This document shows, one piece after another, positions 32,205 to 42,772 of a stretch of DNA of 64,000 nucleotides (positions are counted from its first letter, which is position 1; each line of letters starts with the position of its first letter). The stretch is from Hyposmocoma kahamanoa (lineage: Eukaryota > Arthropoda > Insecta > Lepidoptera > Cosmopterigidae). The DNA is taken from positions 11,677,346-11,741,345 of the forward strand of contig NW_020653726.1 of assembly GCF_003589595.1 (NCBI RefSeq). The letters run 5' to 3'. The notes beneath the pieces are model-generated. The model was not told the DNA's origin and ran no database searches. It saw only the letters and a list, made by a program, of their open reading frames with translations. Both the position numbers and the translations under genes were made by a program.

Positions 32205-32530
32205 TCAAAAACGCATCATAAAGTTATCTACAGCTTCTATAACAAACGGTTTCCTTTCACATTCCTCGGACGTTGCTAAAATGGTTGGAGTTTTTCGTTG
32301 GAAAAGCGGTTTCAAAGCTGTGCCATCTGCGACCATTACATTTAGAAAGCAAGACGAACTAATAATCGCTAGAAAGTTTTTCCAGCACATGGGCTCCTAC
32401 TACAATGGCAATGTCGTTTTCGTTTCAAAGGTCAAATTATCTGTTTTGAGTTTCTTTATAATTGGATTACAAACTGAAACGATAGCAGTAATAAAATCTT
32501 TTAAGAGCATTGTTGGTGGTTCAATTTCTG
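32205..32530 (-). pseudogene. unrecognised coding-like relic
   Basis: Two minus-strand pieces in the same region look protein-coding: TEIEPPTMLLKDFITAIVSV and onward (right half), and after two stops EPMCWKNFLAIISSSCFLNV to FVIEAVDNFMMRF (left half, 32205-32390). I do not recognise the protein. A pyrimidine-poor AAACAG lies at the right edge. It could be a retroposed gene fragment or chance. The opposite-strand 84-codon ORF is treated as a shadow. Confidence 0.2.
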
Positions 32531-32808
32531 TTTAAATATTTTTAAAATGTATTAATAGTGAAATATACTTGGAGATTGCGGGTGTTCATCAGAGTGTTCG
32601 TATAACGTTGTGAAAACTAATGAGACTTTTTAGTGTTATTATGTCAGTGTAATCAAAATATAAAATAATACTGAAAATTTACAACTGTTAAGTGCATGTT
32701 ATACAAATTCATCGTATTTAAAATAAGAGACCCTCTCTCTCTTGGGTATGATGGACTATCTTGCAGTAGCCATACGACCTTCATTCGCCACCGCGATAAG
32801 CGCCTTTA

Positions 32809-34099
32809 TACGTGAGACACACTATAAGTTTCCGGAATGAATGAGAAAATAATATTATAAATGGTAAGAAATGAATTTATTGTTTCTCAAAATTTTCTCC
32901 GTTAGCGTTAATGCACTTTTTGATACGAATGAACCAATTTTAAAAACATTTATGCCATTCCTCCGTGACAATCTCTCAAACATATTTTTCATACTCTTCG
33001 ACATCCTCTTCAGGTGATGAAAATCGTTGACCGCGTAACTGGTTCTTAATTATTGGAAATAAATAAAAGTCACAAAGTGCCAGGTCGAGACTGTACGCGA
33101 GACGGCTCATAAGGTTAACGTTGTTCACCTTCAAAAATTCATTTGTCTGTCTGGCCGTGTGAGAAGTGGCAGTATTGTGGTGCAAGATGATAAGGCGTTT
33201 ATGGTTATTTTTACAAAGTTTATCAATAACTTCTGGCAAACAAATGGTCGTGTACTAGTCACTATTCACGGTACAACGATTGTCCAGCAACAGTAGCCAC
33301 GTGTCCAGTTTTATTTAAAAAAAAAGCAATAATCTGCTTAGAGGCACTTTGCACGCCCGCCACTTTGGTTGGCTTCGGCTCGAAAGACCCAAACGCTCGA
33401 TTGCTACTTTGTTTTGGGATCGTAACTATAAATCCATATTTTGTCACCTGTTACTAAGTCCCACTCTAAATTTGACGCCCCTTCGTTGAATTCTGGTAAG
33501 CATGACATTGCACCAAGTGACGCGATCCGTTTTTTGAGCCTCAGTTCTAATTGTGTGAGATCCACTGAGAGCACAGCTTTTTCACACCTAAATATTTGTG
33601 TAGTATTAATTATCTTTGACTCACGCCTATGCCTAAAGATGCCCGAATCTCATGGTATGTCACATGCCTGTCTGTTTTGATCATACGGCACACAGCATGG
33701 ATGTTTTTGTTGTTCACAGCAGTGGACGGGCGACCATCACGAAATTCGTCACTGAGATTCACACGAGCGCGTTTGAATTCTGCAAATCAGCTTTAAATGG
33801 TTGTCTTGCATGGTGCTTCATAGCCAAAATCTGTTTGAAGCCGAGGGAAGCTCCGCTGAACTGTTAAATTACACTTAAAGTCGTAGAAAATCATACTACG
33901 AAAATTTTCACGAGTTAAGTCCATGGTGATGTAGACAAGCAATTTCTAAAATGACGCCACATTGTAAAAACAAGTGACAGTTAGATGAAACAAACTGTAT
34001 TCTACAGCCAAAGAGATCCATTTTTAAATGTCGTAATTACTTTTTAAATATTGTTTATGTAAGTGGCCAGTTCCGGAAACGTATAGTGTGCCCTATCTC
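32809..34099 (-). pseudogene. mariner element, decayed transposase (copy A)
   Basis: Full-length element of about 1290 bp. The 3' TIR is at the left (TACGTGAGACACACTATAAG) and the 5' TIR at the right (TAGTGTGCCCTAT). The minus-strand frame 32976-33239 holds the C-terminal part of the catalytic domain: the D2 region reads HHNTATSHTARQT (the family aspartate is lost), then SLDLALCDFYLFP (third site) and LRGQRFSSPEE. The DNA-binding half (33440-33900) is present but interrupted. The 97 bases right of the element are repeated, inverted, beside copy B. Confidence 0.9.
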
Positions 34100-34196
34100 G
34101 AGCTCTCATAGAAGAGCGTAACTTCTTGAACAACCGCTTCCAGTTACGGAGGTTTTTTTAGTTGACAATTTTCGGGAATATTCGAAAGTATTTATA
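34100..34196. repeat. mariner-flanking block, inverted copy at 38756-38844
   Basis: The sequence from CTCTCATAGAAGAGCGTAAC to ATTCGAAAGTATTTATAG is the reverse complement of 38756-38844 with a few differences. Similarity stops just beyond TTTATAG. Confidence 0.85.
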
Positions 34197-34369
34197 GCAG
34201 AATGAGATTATTTATCTGTGAGAAATACAAATAATTGAATTCAAAATGTTGTTTTTTTTTTCTTCATATTATATTTTTTATTCTTTTTATTATTAACAAT
34301 AATAAAGCACTGTTTCATAGAAAATGTTCAACAATTATTATTAACATGAGTACAACGAGGATTTAATTT

Positions 34370-34810
34370 TTTATATTTTCTAACGGTTTGTATGCCGTAG
34401 CGCCTTGTGAGAAATCTATGAAAGTTTTTCTTCACTCAACCTTTACAAAATTTGACAAGAGATGTCGCTTTAAGATTTGTAACTTTAAGATTTGTAATAT
34501 TGCTTTTTAAAGAATATTTTAATGTTTTACTATCATGATATTCATTTATTTCTAGTGAAAGTAATTACTCCACTAGTGCATTAAATTATTATTAATAACA
34601 AAGAGAGAGAAAAATTCCTTCGATCTGACAGGACTCGAACCTGTGTCTGTTTTGCCAATCTATGGCAACTGACTTATCAACTGAGCTATAGATCGAGCCA
34701 GCTGATCTCACGAACTTCTCTATGCGTTTGTTACGGATCTTTGGTTTTTGGTTTTTAACGGCTTATTTGCCTGTGAAAAATCTATGAAAGTTTTTTCTGT
34801 TGTGTACATA
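34370..34810 (-). repeat. SINE-B copy, best preserved tRNA-like core
   Basis: The core at 34626-34700 on the minus strand folds like a tRNA. The acceptor stem is CGATCT/AGATCG, box A is TAGCTCAGTTGATAAG, the anticodon-like stem is TTGCC/GGCAA and box B is GGTTCGAGTCC. The 3' body with GGAATTTTTCTCTCTCTTTG and CACTAGTGGAGTAATTAC lies to the left. The upstream block GCCAGCTGATC...GGCTTATTTGCCTGTG...AATCTATGAAAG lies to the right. A second piece of that upstream block (TGCCGTAGCGCCTTGTGAG) is at 34390-34430. Confidence 0.75.
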
Positions 34811-35869
34811 CATAGTAATTGTAAAAGTAATACCTAGATTACAGTACGTCACTTTTTGAACTACGAATGTAAAAGTTGTGCAAATGAAGAATGGTACGAT
34901 TTTCAACAAAAGCATTTGATAAAATTTTAGGTGCGGCCCGAAGCAAAAATAATTTTATTATGTATATAAACTTTTGTGGGAAGGTTTTTATTTGCCGTCA
35001 AATATTTATTTACCTTCATACACACTTAAGTTATACCGAATTTCGGGAAAATTCAGGCGACATGAACGGCAATTTCATATTACAGAGAAAACCCAGTAAT
35101 TTTTACTTTTTCTTAGGGACGTACGAAATAAATTTTGGCAAGTTTTATCTCTAAATCTAGGAGAAATAAGAAGTATTTAGAGCTCCATAATTATGTGTCT
35201 TAATAAACAGGAATTGATCAGGGGCTCGAATCGATTAAGTAGCTAATAAAGTTAAGCGGTTGACAACTTTATAGCCCGAAAGGGGAAAAAATGTCCTCAG
35301 ACATAATAAAATCAAAATTAACGTATATTCTTATCGTTCGGGTAGATAAAAATTTACTTTGCTTTGCAAGTTTACTTAAAAACCGCCGTTTAAGCAAAGT
35401 AAATTATACATTATATACTTAATATAACGAACGTTTAATATAAAGTTACATTCTACAATTTCAGTTTTGTCAACAGTCACTAACCCTAATACTAATTTTA
35501 AATAACAATTTTATGTTATAAACATTGACTTACAAATAAACGGACGACGGGTATAATACAAAAACCACGAAAAAAAGTCCCAAGTCAACCTATTTAAACG
35601 TAGTGATATGTAAAGGAATATGAAAAAGCTAAAACGTTGAATTTAAATTGTAATGTCATCGCAGCACTGTCTAATTTTGATTGCTTCGCTGTCAGTCGAA
35701 CAAACGAAGACTAAAGCGTGAATGACGCTCTGTATACGATTTTAACGCCCTATAAGTTCGGACACTTTTAAGCGCGGACCCGACGTCCATAATAATTGTA
35801 AGTCAATGGTTATAAACCTCAGTTTACACGAAATGGATTATTAAACTGCTGCTCGCTTCGCTCGCCCGG
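34811..35869. other. no supported gene
   Basis: One inverted repeat (TTTACTTTGCTT at about 35354, complement near 35391-35402). The 87-codon plus-strand ORF at 34891-35154 has no motif I recognise. Confidence 0.35.
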
Positions 35870-35899
35870 ATCGTGTTGGTTTTTCATTTGCTAAGCGGT

Positions 35900-36345
35900 T
35901 ATGACTTCTACCGGCTAAAACCCCACAGTGGCCTTCTCGGGTGCTCTAGTGGGAAGGATCCGGGATCGACTTTGCGCACCCGAACCCCCCCAGCACCTAG
36001 GAGGAGCTACGTCCTCCCCCTCGTCTCTTCACGACGAAGCGAGTCACACCGCCACCGCCCCGTCGTCCTCCTCGCGGCTGCCTAACTTACTAGCGAACGA
36101 AGCCCCCGCTCCGATCGCCTGCAGCCGCGAAGTTACGCCGCCGCCGAGCGGGATCGGCCCTCTTCCGATCACGCTCGGCGACCTCCTTCTGCAGCATCAC
36201 CGCTTCACGGAAGGAGACCACTGCCTCATGGGACTCTTGATCCGCCAACATAGCCGCTACTTTGCCTGGCGGAGAGAGATCGAGATCCCGATCCCGATCC
36301 GCGCAACCAGGATGTTCCGCTCGGAGGCTCATACGAGGCACTCCT
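35900..36345 (-). mobile_element. R1-like LINE 3' end, copy 2 of this family
   Basis: The minus-strand frame 36090-36341 contains SHEAVVSFREAVMLQKEVAE followed by an R/D-rich segment. This is the SFxExVMxxKExAERxRE block that ends R1/TRAS-type polymerases. The remaining C-terminal stretch and UTR lie to the left, and 35940-36000 is alignable with 28030-28090. The plus-strand 146-codon ORF (35928-36368) is the antisense shadow. Confidence 0.7.
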
Positions 36346-36384
36346 CCTCATTTGCTAATCTAACCTAAGCAGGGGGTGTAACTG

Positions 36385-36795
36385 TGTGGAACGAAAAAAT
36401 CGGGACAGCTGAAGATAATAAAATTTCATAAAATATTTTTTCATACAAAATGAATAAAATCTTTTATTTTTTTTTTATGATAATGTGCTCACTTTATTAT
36501 AAGAATGACTTCATGGTATCGGAAGAAAAAAATTGGGATAGCAGAAGTTAGTCAAAAATTAATAAACAAAATAATTTTTTCATACAAAATTGACAACAGT
36601 TTATTTAATTTGACCAAGTTCTGCTGTCCCGACTTTTTGTCTCATACTATGAAATATCCTTATAAGAAGCTGACTCTATCAACGTTGTAAAAAAAAATTA
36701 ATTTATTCATTGTATATGAAAAACATTTTATTAAATTTGACCATCTTCTGCTGTACCGATTTTTTGTCAAATACAATGAAATGATCCTTACATAA
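36385..36795. repeat. cluster of about 55-bp units, two direct and two inverted
   Basis: The shared unit contains ATCGGGACAGCTGAAGATAAT-like sequence. Forward units are around 36395-36425 and 36515-36560; inverted units are around 36613-36665 and 36737-36790 (plus view TTCTGCTGTCCCGACTTTTT and TTCTGCTGTACCGATTTTTT). There is no coding capacity. Confidence 0.65.
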
Positions 36796-36989
36796 AATAA
36801 AACCGTGTCGAGCACCATAAACAAAATTCATCAATTGTAACCATTTTTATGGACAACTTACGCTTGACCAAAAAATAGACTATACCAAAATTGTTTTCAA
36901 AAAAAAAAGACTAAATGGTTCCTTAGACAGAATGGTTCCTTGTATCTTATGGTTTCAGATTTGCCCATACTGTCCCATTAAAAAAAAAC

Positions 36990-37090
36990 TGCAAATGGCA
37001 TACCGTGCCTGAAGGCGCTGATTCGGATCCAACCGGATCGAAAGAATTTTTCTTAGTTTTCGATCTTTGTTTAATCTTAATTAACGCAAG
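36990..37090 (+). repeat. SINE-B fragment
   Basis: The degraded tRNA-like part is followed by GAATTTTTCTTAGTTTTCGA and TCTTTGTTTAATC, the family 3' body. Confidence 0.5.
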
Positions 37091-38755
37091 TTTATAATAT
37101 CCAATAGAGACCTTGAAATCGTTACGGACTTAAAATTAATCAACCTTTCTCTGAAACAAGTATGTCAACGTCAGCGTCAGCGTAACGAGATCAGCATGAT
37201 GTCCCAAGGATATCAAATCCATTAATTCCAATCACGACTGCAATGAGTAGTAGCTTTGGGGATATATCAAGGACGGCCTGAAAATAGTCACGGTTATTTT
37301 TATGATGTCAACTTCCCGACTATATATTTTTTATTTCGAAAAGATGGGACAATACTTTTTACTACTAAACAAGTGTATTGTGAAATAAATCTTAAAACTA
37401 TGAGAACAAAGTACAAACTTTACAACCTAAACATCAACACTACGCTTCGTCAATAGGTACTCAAATACAACAACTGGGGCTTACAAGTGATTTCGGCAAA
37501 TATTCCTAACCTAAAAAAAATCCCGCTCTGTATTGTGTTCGGCTCAAAAGTTAAAAAAATAAAAAATATTACTTATATTGTCATATGTATGTGGCCGTTC
37601 ATAATTCGTCGTAAATAACTTTGAGATAGGCGTTCATTCAACTAATAATTATACACATTAGAGATTTAATTATCAATGATAAAACACAGTATAATAGTCG
37701 AGAACGGTCTGTGTCTGTAATCTGATTTTCGTAAGAGTTTACTGTTCGGTTTAATATTGTAATGGCCTCTGAAGTTTACTTAATTTCCGATGTCTCGCGT
37801 ATGTACGAATACCTTATAAATTGTATTTTATAGTCTTTGTTCGCTGGCATGATGTTATAATATGTTTTTTTTTATGAATATAATATAATAAAATATTAAT
37901 ATATCCTATTTGCGATTTTATGGATAGTTCATATTTGAGGAAACTTGACGATAGTTCACAATATTGTGACAAAATATTTAATAACAAGTAAAGTAGAGCC
38001 AACTCACTTTCTTGAAAGCTCTAAAAACCTATAGAAATGAATCTACAAAATAAAATTTATTTTAGTGAGAGTCAAACTGCATAAAAAGACTACATCACTC
38101 ACGAAAGCAAATACTGTCGTAACTGAGATACGTTAAAAATGATGGTGTTGAAAAAACACGATTTGATAGTTCCAAAAATTACTGAATGGAACCAATAAAT
38201 TTATATTCTCGTTTAAAAAAGAATAACTAATTATTATATGCATAAAAATAGGTAATCCCATTATTCGCAATAAGATTCGTTCAGTATTGTTTTAATCTTC
38301 AAATCGTGTTTTCTCAATTCCATGAGTTTTGAGTTACGGCAGTATTTAGTTTCATGTCCGACATTATCGACAATAAATGGGGCCTATCTCAAAATCAACA
38401 AATTCATCAGAAAGATGGTTTAGATACAAGTGAAGCAAGTCTACCGTCCGAAGCCGATTCATACACGGGTCCAAGTACTCACATGTTTATTCAGGCAAAT
38501 AAAAAGCTCGGCGTTCTTCTTTTTAATTTTGCATATTCCGAACGCAGCTGTGTTACAAGATAATGTGAACTACTTTGGTTTGAGCCGCTATTCTCGAAAA
38601 GTAGCAATATATTGTATTTGACAATTTTGTTCGCTTGCATGAAGTTATAATAATATGTTTCATATTATAGTTACAGAAAAGGTTAGTTCTTTCTTTTTTA
38701 TATACAAAGATAAGTGCGCATTTAACCTGCATTTCGCATGATGAATACTATAAAT
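37091..38755. other. no supported gene
   Basis: A coding-like plus-strand ORF at 38354-38563 (NKWGLSQNQQIHQKDGLDTS) is unrecognised. About 50 bp near 37815-37870 recurs, diverged, at 38608-38660 (TTTGTTCGCTGGCATGATG against TTTGTTCGCTTGCATGAAG), a direct repeat flanking that ORF. Confidence 0.35.
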
Positions 38756-38844
38756 ACTTTCGAATATTCCCGAAAATTGTCAACTAAAAAACCTCCGTAA
38801 CTGGAAGCGGTTGTTCAAGAAGTTACGCTCTTCTATGAGAACTC
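38756..38844. repeat. mariner-flanking block, inverted partner of 34100-34196
   Basis: Contains TCCCGAAAATTGTCAACT and GGAAGCGGTTGTTCAAGAAG. It lies directly against the 5' TIR of mariner copy B, as its partner does against copy A. Confidence 0.85.
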
Positions 38845-40129
38845 TACATAGGGCACACTATAAGTTTCCGGAACTGGCCACTTACATAAACAATATTTAA
38901 AAAGTAATTAAGACATTTGAAAATGGAACTCTTTGGCTGTAGAATACAGTTTGTTTCATCTAACTGTCACTTGTTTTTACATCTTGACGTCATTTTAGAA
39001 ATTGCTTGTCTACATCACCATGGACTTAACTCGTGAAAATTATCGTAGTATGATTTTCTACGATTTTAAGTGTAATATAACTCAGCGGAGCTTCGCTCGG
39101 CTTCAAACTACTTTTGGCGATGAAGCACCATGCAAGACGACTATTTATAGCCGATTTGCAGAATTCAAAAGCGGTCGTGTGAATCTCAGTGACGAATTTC
39201 GTGATGGTCTCCCGTCCACTGCTGTGAACAACAAAAACAACGATGCTATGTGCTGTATGATCAAAACAGACAGGCATGCGACATGTCATGAAATTCTTTA
39301 GGCATAGGCGCATAAGTCAAATACAATCAATACTACACAAACATTTGGGTGTGAAAAAGCTGTGCTCTCGGTGGATCCCACACATTTTGACTGAGACTCA
39401 AAAAACGGATCGCGTCAATTGGTGCAATACCATGCTTACCAGATTCAACGAAGGGGCATCAAATTTGGTGCGAGACATAGTAATAGGTAACGAAACATGG
39501 ATTTATAGTAACGATTTCAAAACAAAGCAGCAATCGAGCGTATGGGTTTTTCGAGTTGAGCCGAAATCAACCAAAGTGGCGCGCGTGTAAAGTACCTCTA
39601 AGCGGATGATTGTTTCTTTTTTTAATAAAACTGGGCACGTGGCTACTGTTGCTGGAGAATCGTTGTACCATGAATAGTGATTGGCACATGACCATTTGTT
39701 TGTCGGAAGTTATTGACAAACTCCCTAAAAATAATCGAAAACGCCGTGTCATCTTGCACCACGATAATGCCAGGTCTCACACGGCCAGACAGACAAATGA
39801 AGTTTTCAAGGTGAATAACGTTGACCTATGAGCCATCCCGCGTGCCGTCCCGACCTAGCACCTTGTGACTTTTATTTATTTCCAAAAATTAAGAACCAGT
39901 TACGCGGTCAACGATTTTCACCACCTGAAGAGGCTGTCGAAGAGTATAAAAAATATGTTTCAGAGATTGTCACGGAGGAGTGGCATAAATGTTTACAAAA
40001 TTAGTTCATTCGTATGAAAAAGTGCATTAACGCTAACGGAGAATATTTTGAGAAACAATAAATTCATTTCTGACTATTTATGGTATTTTTTTCATATTTA
40101 TTCCGGAAACTTATAGTGCGCCTCACGTA
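38845..40129 (+). pseudogene. mariner element, full length, transposase in three frames (copy B)
   Basis: A complete 1285-bp element. The left TIR is TACATAGGGCACACTATAAG, the right TIR ends GCGCCTCACGTA. The frame opens at ATG 39020 with MDLTRENYRSMIFYDFK. It runs to a stop at 39299 through NLSDEFRDGLPS, continues shifted at 39276-39590 (SQIQSILHKHLG, then GNETWIY where the first catalytic aspartate is asparagine), and continues at 39610-39831 (second site HHDNARSHTARQT intact). After a further one-base shift, the third site (PDLAPCDFYLFP) and a premature stop in the last helix follow. It cannot encode active transposase but could be moved in trans. It is the best preserved copy here. Confidence 0.92.
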
Positions 40130-40298
40130 TCCGTGTAAAGAGCTCAAATGTCATTTATTTTATTGTGAAAATTATTCTGTCAAGAAGTTCTGCCCTTCGA
40201 GAACATTTATTGCGGATTTGAATGACGTGAGTTTAAAAAACATGACCTTTTTCTTTGGAGCATAAGTCCTATCAGTAGAAAATAAAAAATGTTGTCCC

Positions 40299-40830
40299 AT
40301 TTTTAACCGACTTCAAGAAAGGAGGAGGTTATACGTTCGGCTATACGTATGTTTTATGTATGTTTTCCGATTTTTCCGTCAATTGTAGCCGATTTTGAGA
40401 ATTATTTTTTGTTTGATAGCGTACACTCTCGCGGTGGTCCCATTCTCACCAAGTCAGAATTTGATGAGGAAATGGAAATCGAGGAAAATCCTCAAATTTT
40501 ATAGGCATATCAGTGTTCTTATCAATATCTCCGTCAACTGTGAACCGATTTTTAAAAATTCTGGTTTGTTTGAAAAGGTGGTCTCTAAACTTCAGGGGTG
40601 GTCCCTGAAGGCGACGATGCTGTTCCAGGTTCGTTTCGGCTATCACAACCTAAAAAATTCTTTTTCGCAAATAAAAGTCGACTTTCACTTGACACAATAC
40701 ATGGAATCAACAAATCACCGTCACCATGACAACCAGAAAAAAAGTATAAAATGTATAAAGGAGTCCGTTACATTGGGGTCACCAAGAAGTCAGAATCTGA
40801 TGAGGGTATCCCATGAAAATCGAAAACGCC
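40299..40830. repeat. AACCGACTTCAAGA repeat, longer relative of 25478
   Basis: It starts TTTTTAACCGACTTCAAGAA then GGAGGAGGTT, with CCGATTTTGAGAATTATTTT and GGTGGTCCC words inside. No inverted end was found at the right, so it is truncated or a different subfamily. The 146-codon plus-strand ORF (40395-40835) is a by-product. Confidence 0.65.
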
Positions 40831-40925
40831 GATAAATTGAGTTTGGTTTTGTTTTTCAATGTAAAAGCTACTATCATTTATTTTTATTACTTTTATTATG
40901 TAAAATGTTTGGCGTTATAGTATGT

Positions 40926-41203
40926 GTTTTTGAAGGCAGTAGAGCTCCTTGGGAAAGAGTTCGTCCAGGGAAGCACTGCCACCTTACCTATTTCAGTCGC
41001 TAAGCAGCAATGTGAGCATTACTGCGTTCCAGTTTTCAGCACAGGCACGTGGGATTGGTCTACTTATGTCTCAGGGTGACGGGTGCAGTGGCAGTGCCCC
41101 TTAGATCTTTGCGATTTAAAGCTCTGAGTGACACTGCAAGTACTGTGGACAAGCTTGTCGCTTACCACCAGGCGTACGGCTTGTTCGTCCCGTTTCTTGA
41201 TCA
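40926..41203 (+). repeat. repeat family A, copy 7
   Basis: A near full-length copy, with GGAAAGAGTTCGTCCAGGG, TTGCGATTTAAAGCTCTGA and CGCTTACCACCAGGCGTACG. A short internal deletion removes the GTGCTGGTGAAATTA block. Confidence 0.8.
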
Positions 41204-41435
41204 CCACGTTAAAGAAACAATGTGTAAAGTAAATCCGGTGAAAGACGTAGCGTCTGTCATACAGTTTTATTAAAAAATTAGTCCGGGTGTTAGTTCTTAA
41301 CCTCACCTTAAAATGTTCTTTACTTAGTAATGTTACATAATTAAGATATAGGTTAATAATATTAAGATACCATGCAATTGTTTAGGCTCAATAAAGATTT
41401 TTTACCATTTTAGTTATAGTTTAACTGTCTTAGTT

Positions 41436-41636
41436 GAAGAAACGGTTACCACCAACTGCCACGCAGAGGTCCCGGGTTCGATTCCCGTGCCGGGAGAAAA
41501 AAAAATTGCATGGCCTACATTTATTTCTCTCGTGAGTTATGGGTGTAATTTGTGGTTGTCTATGTGTGTGTCCATAGCAACCACGATACAGGGTTTCCCT
41601 AGTGAGGGACTATGAGTGTGCGCGCGTTATTATTAT
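41436..41636 (+). repeat. SINE family A copy
   Basis: A shortened tRNA-like head with box B GGGTTCGATTCCC (about 41473), A-run, body with GGCCTACATTTATTTCTCTC, and an ATTATTAT tail. Box A is partly lost. Confidence 0.85.
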
Positions 41637-42240
41637 AGTTGTCATTTATTAGTTTTTCGTACATACATGAACTGACATCACTATATTATTTAATGTAGTA
41701 CTTTATTGTCTTTTATATAAGGTGCTGTTTATTGTACATGGTAATATGCAATGCTCTCAAGTCTTAATAAAATCAACAGTGATATCGTAATATATTTTCA
41801 TAATAAATACATAGCGATATGTTAATGTAAACCAATTTCTATGGGAATTGATTTTCCGGCTTTACGGGCAAAGTTCCCTCGTGACCCTCTGGAATGCGAG
41901 GGAAGATGACGTCATAATTTTATAGACGCTGCTGCTCCCCTCTTTTCCTATGTAATCACAATAAATGATGTCACGTTCTATTTGTAAGTATTCGGCATAA
42001 AAATATTCAATATTTTTTTGTTGTTTTACAAAAACAGTCCGATAAAATATTAGTGTCACCAAAATTTGAATGAATAACCATATAAAGTCAATGTGAATAA
42101 CACACTCTTTGAATACTGACAACTATTTATTTTTACTATGCGATATTGGAAAAATTTCAAGCATTAGCCGGTTTCAATTACATTTGTGACGCAAATATTG
42201 GATTTATATTGGAATTTTCAATGGAGGAATTTTCAACTAT
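41637..42240. other. no gene recognised
   Basis: An 86-codon minus-strand ORF (41862-42122) is hydrophobic but unrecognised. Confidence 0.35.
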
Positions 42241-42316
42241 TTCTCCCGGCTCGGAAATTAAACCTGGGACCTCTGCGTGGCAGTCCGGCATGGTAACCGT
42301 TCGGCCACGGAGGCAG
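42241..42316 (-). repeat. SINE family A, tRNA-like head only
   Basis: Only the head and the first bases of the body remain (plus view CTCCCGGCTCGG to CGTTCGGCCACGGAGGCAG). Confidence 0.85.
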
Positions 42317-42423
42317 TAGATTAATAATTATGTCACTGAGTTTTAGGCGCATTTGTGCGGCTTTCCCTTCAAATTATTGGTATCCTAAAACAAACAAATG
42401 GATAAATTAGTACATTCGTACAT

Positions 42424-42455
42424 GACAGCTAAATGTGGTAACATTTAGCTGTCAA
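42424..42455. repeat. perfect hairpin, 14-base arms, 4-base loop
   Basis: TGACAGCTAAATGT, loop GGTA, then the exact complement. Confidence 0.9.
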
Positions 42456-42498
42456 ATTATAGTAATAATAGGTTTATTGCGTTAGTTCATCAAGTTAA

Positions 42499-42770
42499 CC
42501 CAGACCACCTAGGCCAAATCCACTTTAGAAAAGTTCATTTCCCAAATTGGTTCTACCGGGAATCGAACACTGAACCAAGAGCTACGGAATTCACTTCGCG
42601 GCACTACCCAGAACACCTATGCCAAAACCACTTTAGAAAAGTTCATTTTCAAATTGGTTCTACCGGGAGTCGAACCCGGAACATATGACTACGAAATTCG
42701 CTCCGCGGCTCTACTCAAAATACCTAGACGGCCAAAAACACTTCAGAAAAAGTTCATTTTCAAAATTGCT
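42499..42770 (-). repeat. tandem array of SINE-C-like heads, about 108-bp unit, 2.5 copies
   Basis: Units start near 42499, 42606 and 42714. On the minus strand each full unit has a box A-like GGGTAGTGCCGCG and box B GTTCGATTCCCGG (or GGGTTCGACTCCC), then AACCAATTTGGGAAATGAAC, which is the start of the SINE-C body at 56240-56275. Thus it is a tandemly multiplied SINE head with its polymerase III boxes. Confidence 0.75.
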
Positions 42771-42772
42771 AG

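Noticed and set aside
34626..34700. tRNA gene on the minus strand
   Set aside because: Boxes A and B and an acceptor-like stem are present, but the seventh acceptor pair and the D-stem are irregular. The anticodon-like AGA would need a serine-type long variable arm, which is missing. The sequence also sits in a repeat with six relatives, so it is a SINE.
40395..40835. 146-codon plus-strand ORF
   Set aside because: It lies inside the AACCGACTTC repeat, has no motif, and the sister repeat at 25478 lacks any such frame.
42499..42770. CRISPR-like array
   Set aside because: The repeats are long (108 bp) and contiguous with no spacers, in a eukaryotic genome; they carry tRNA-like boxes.
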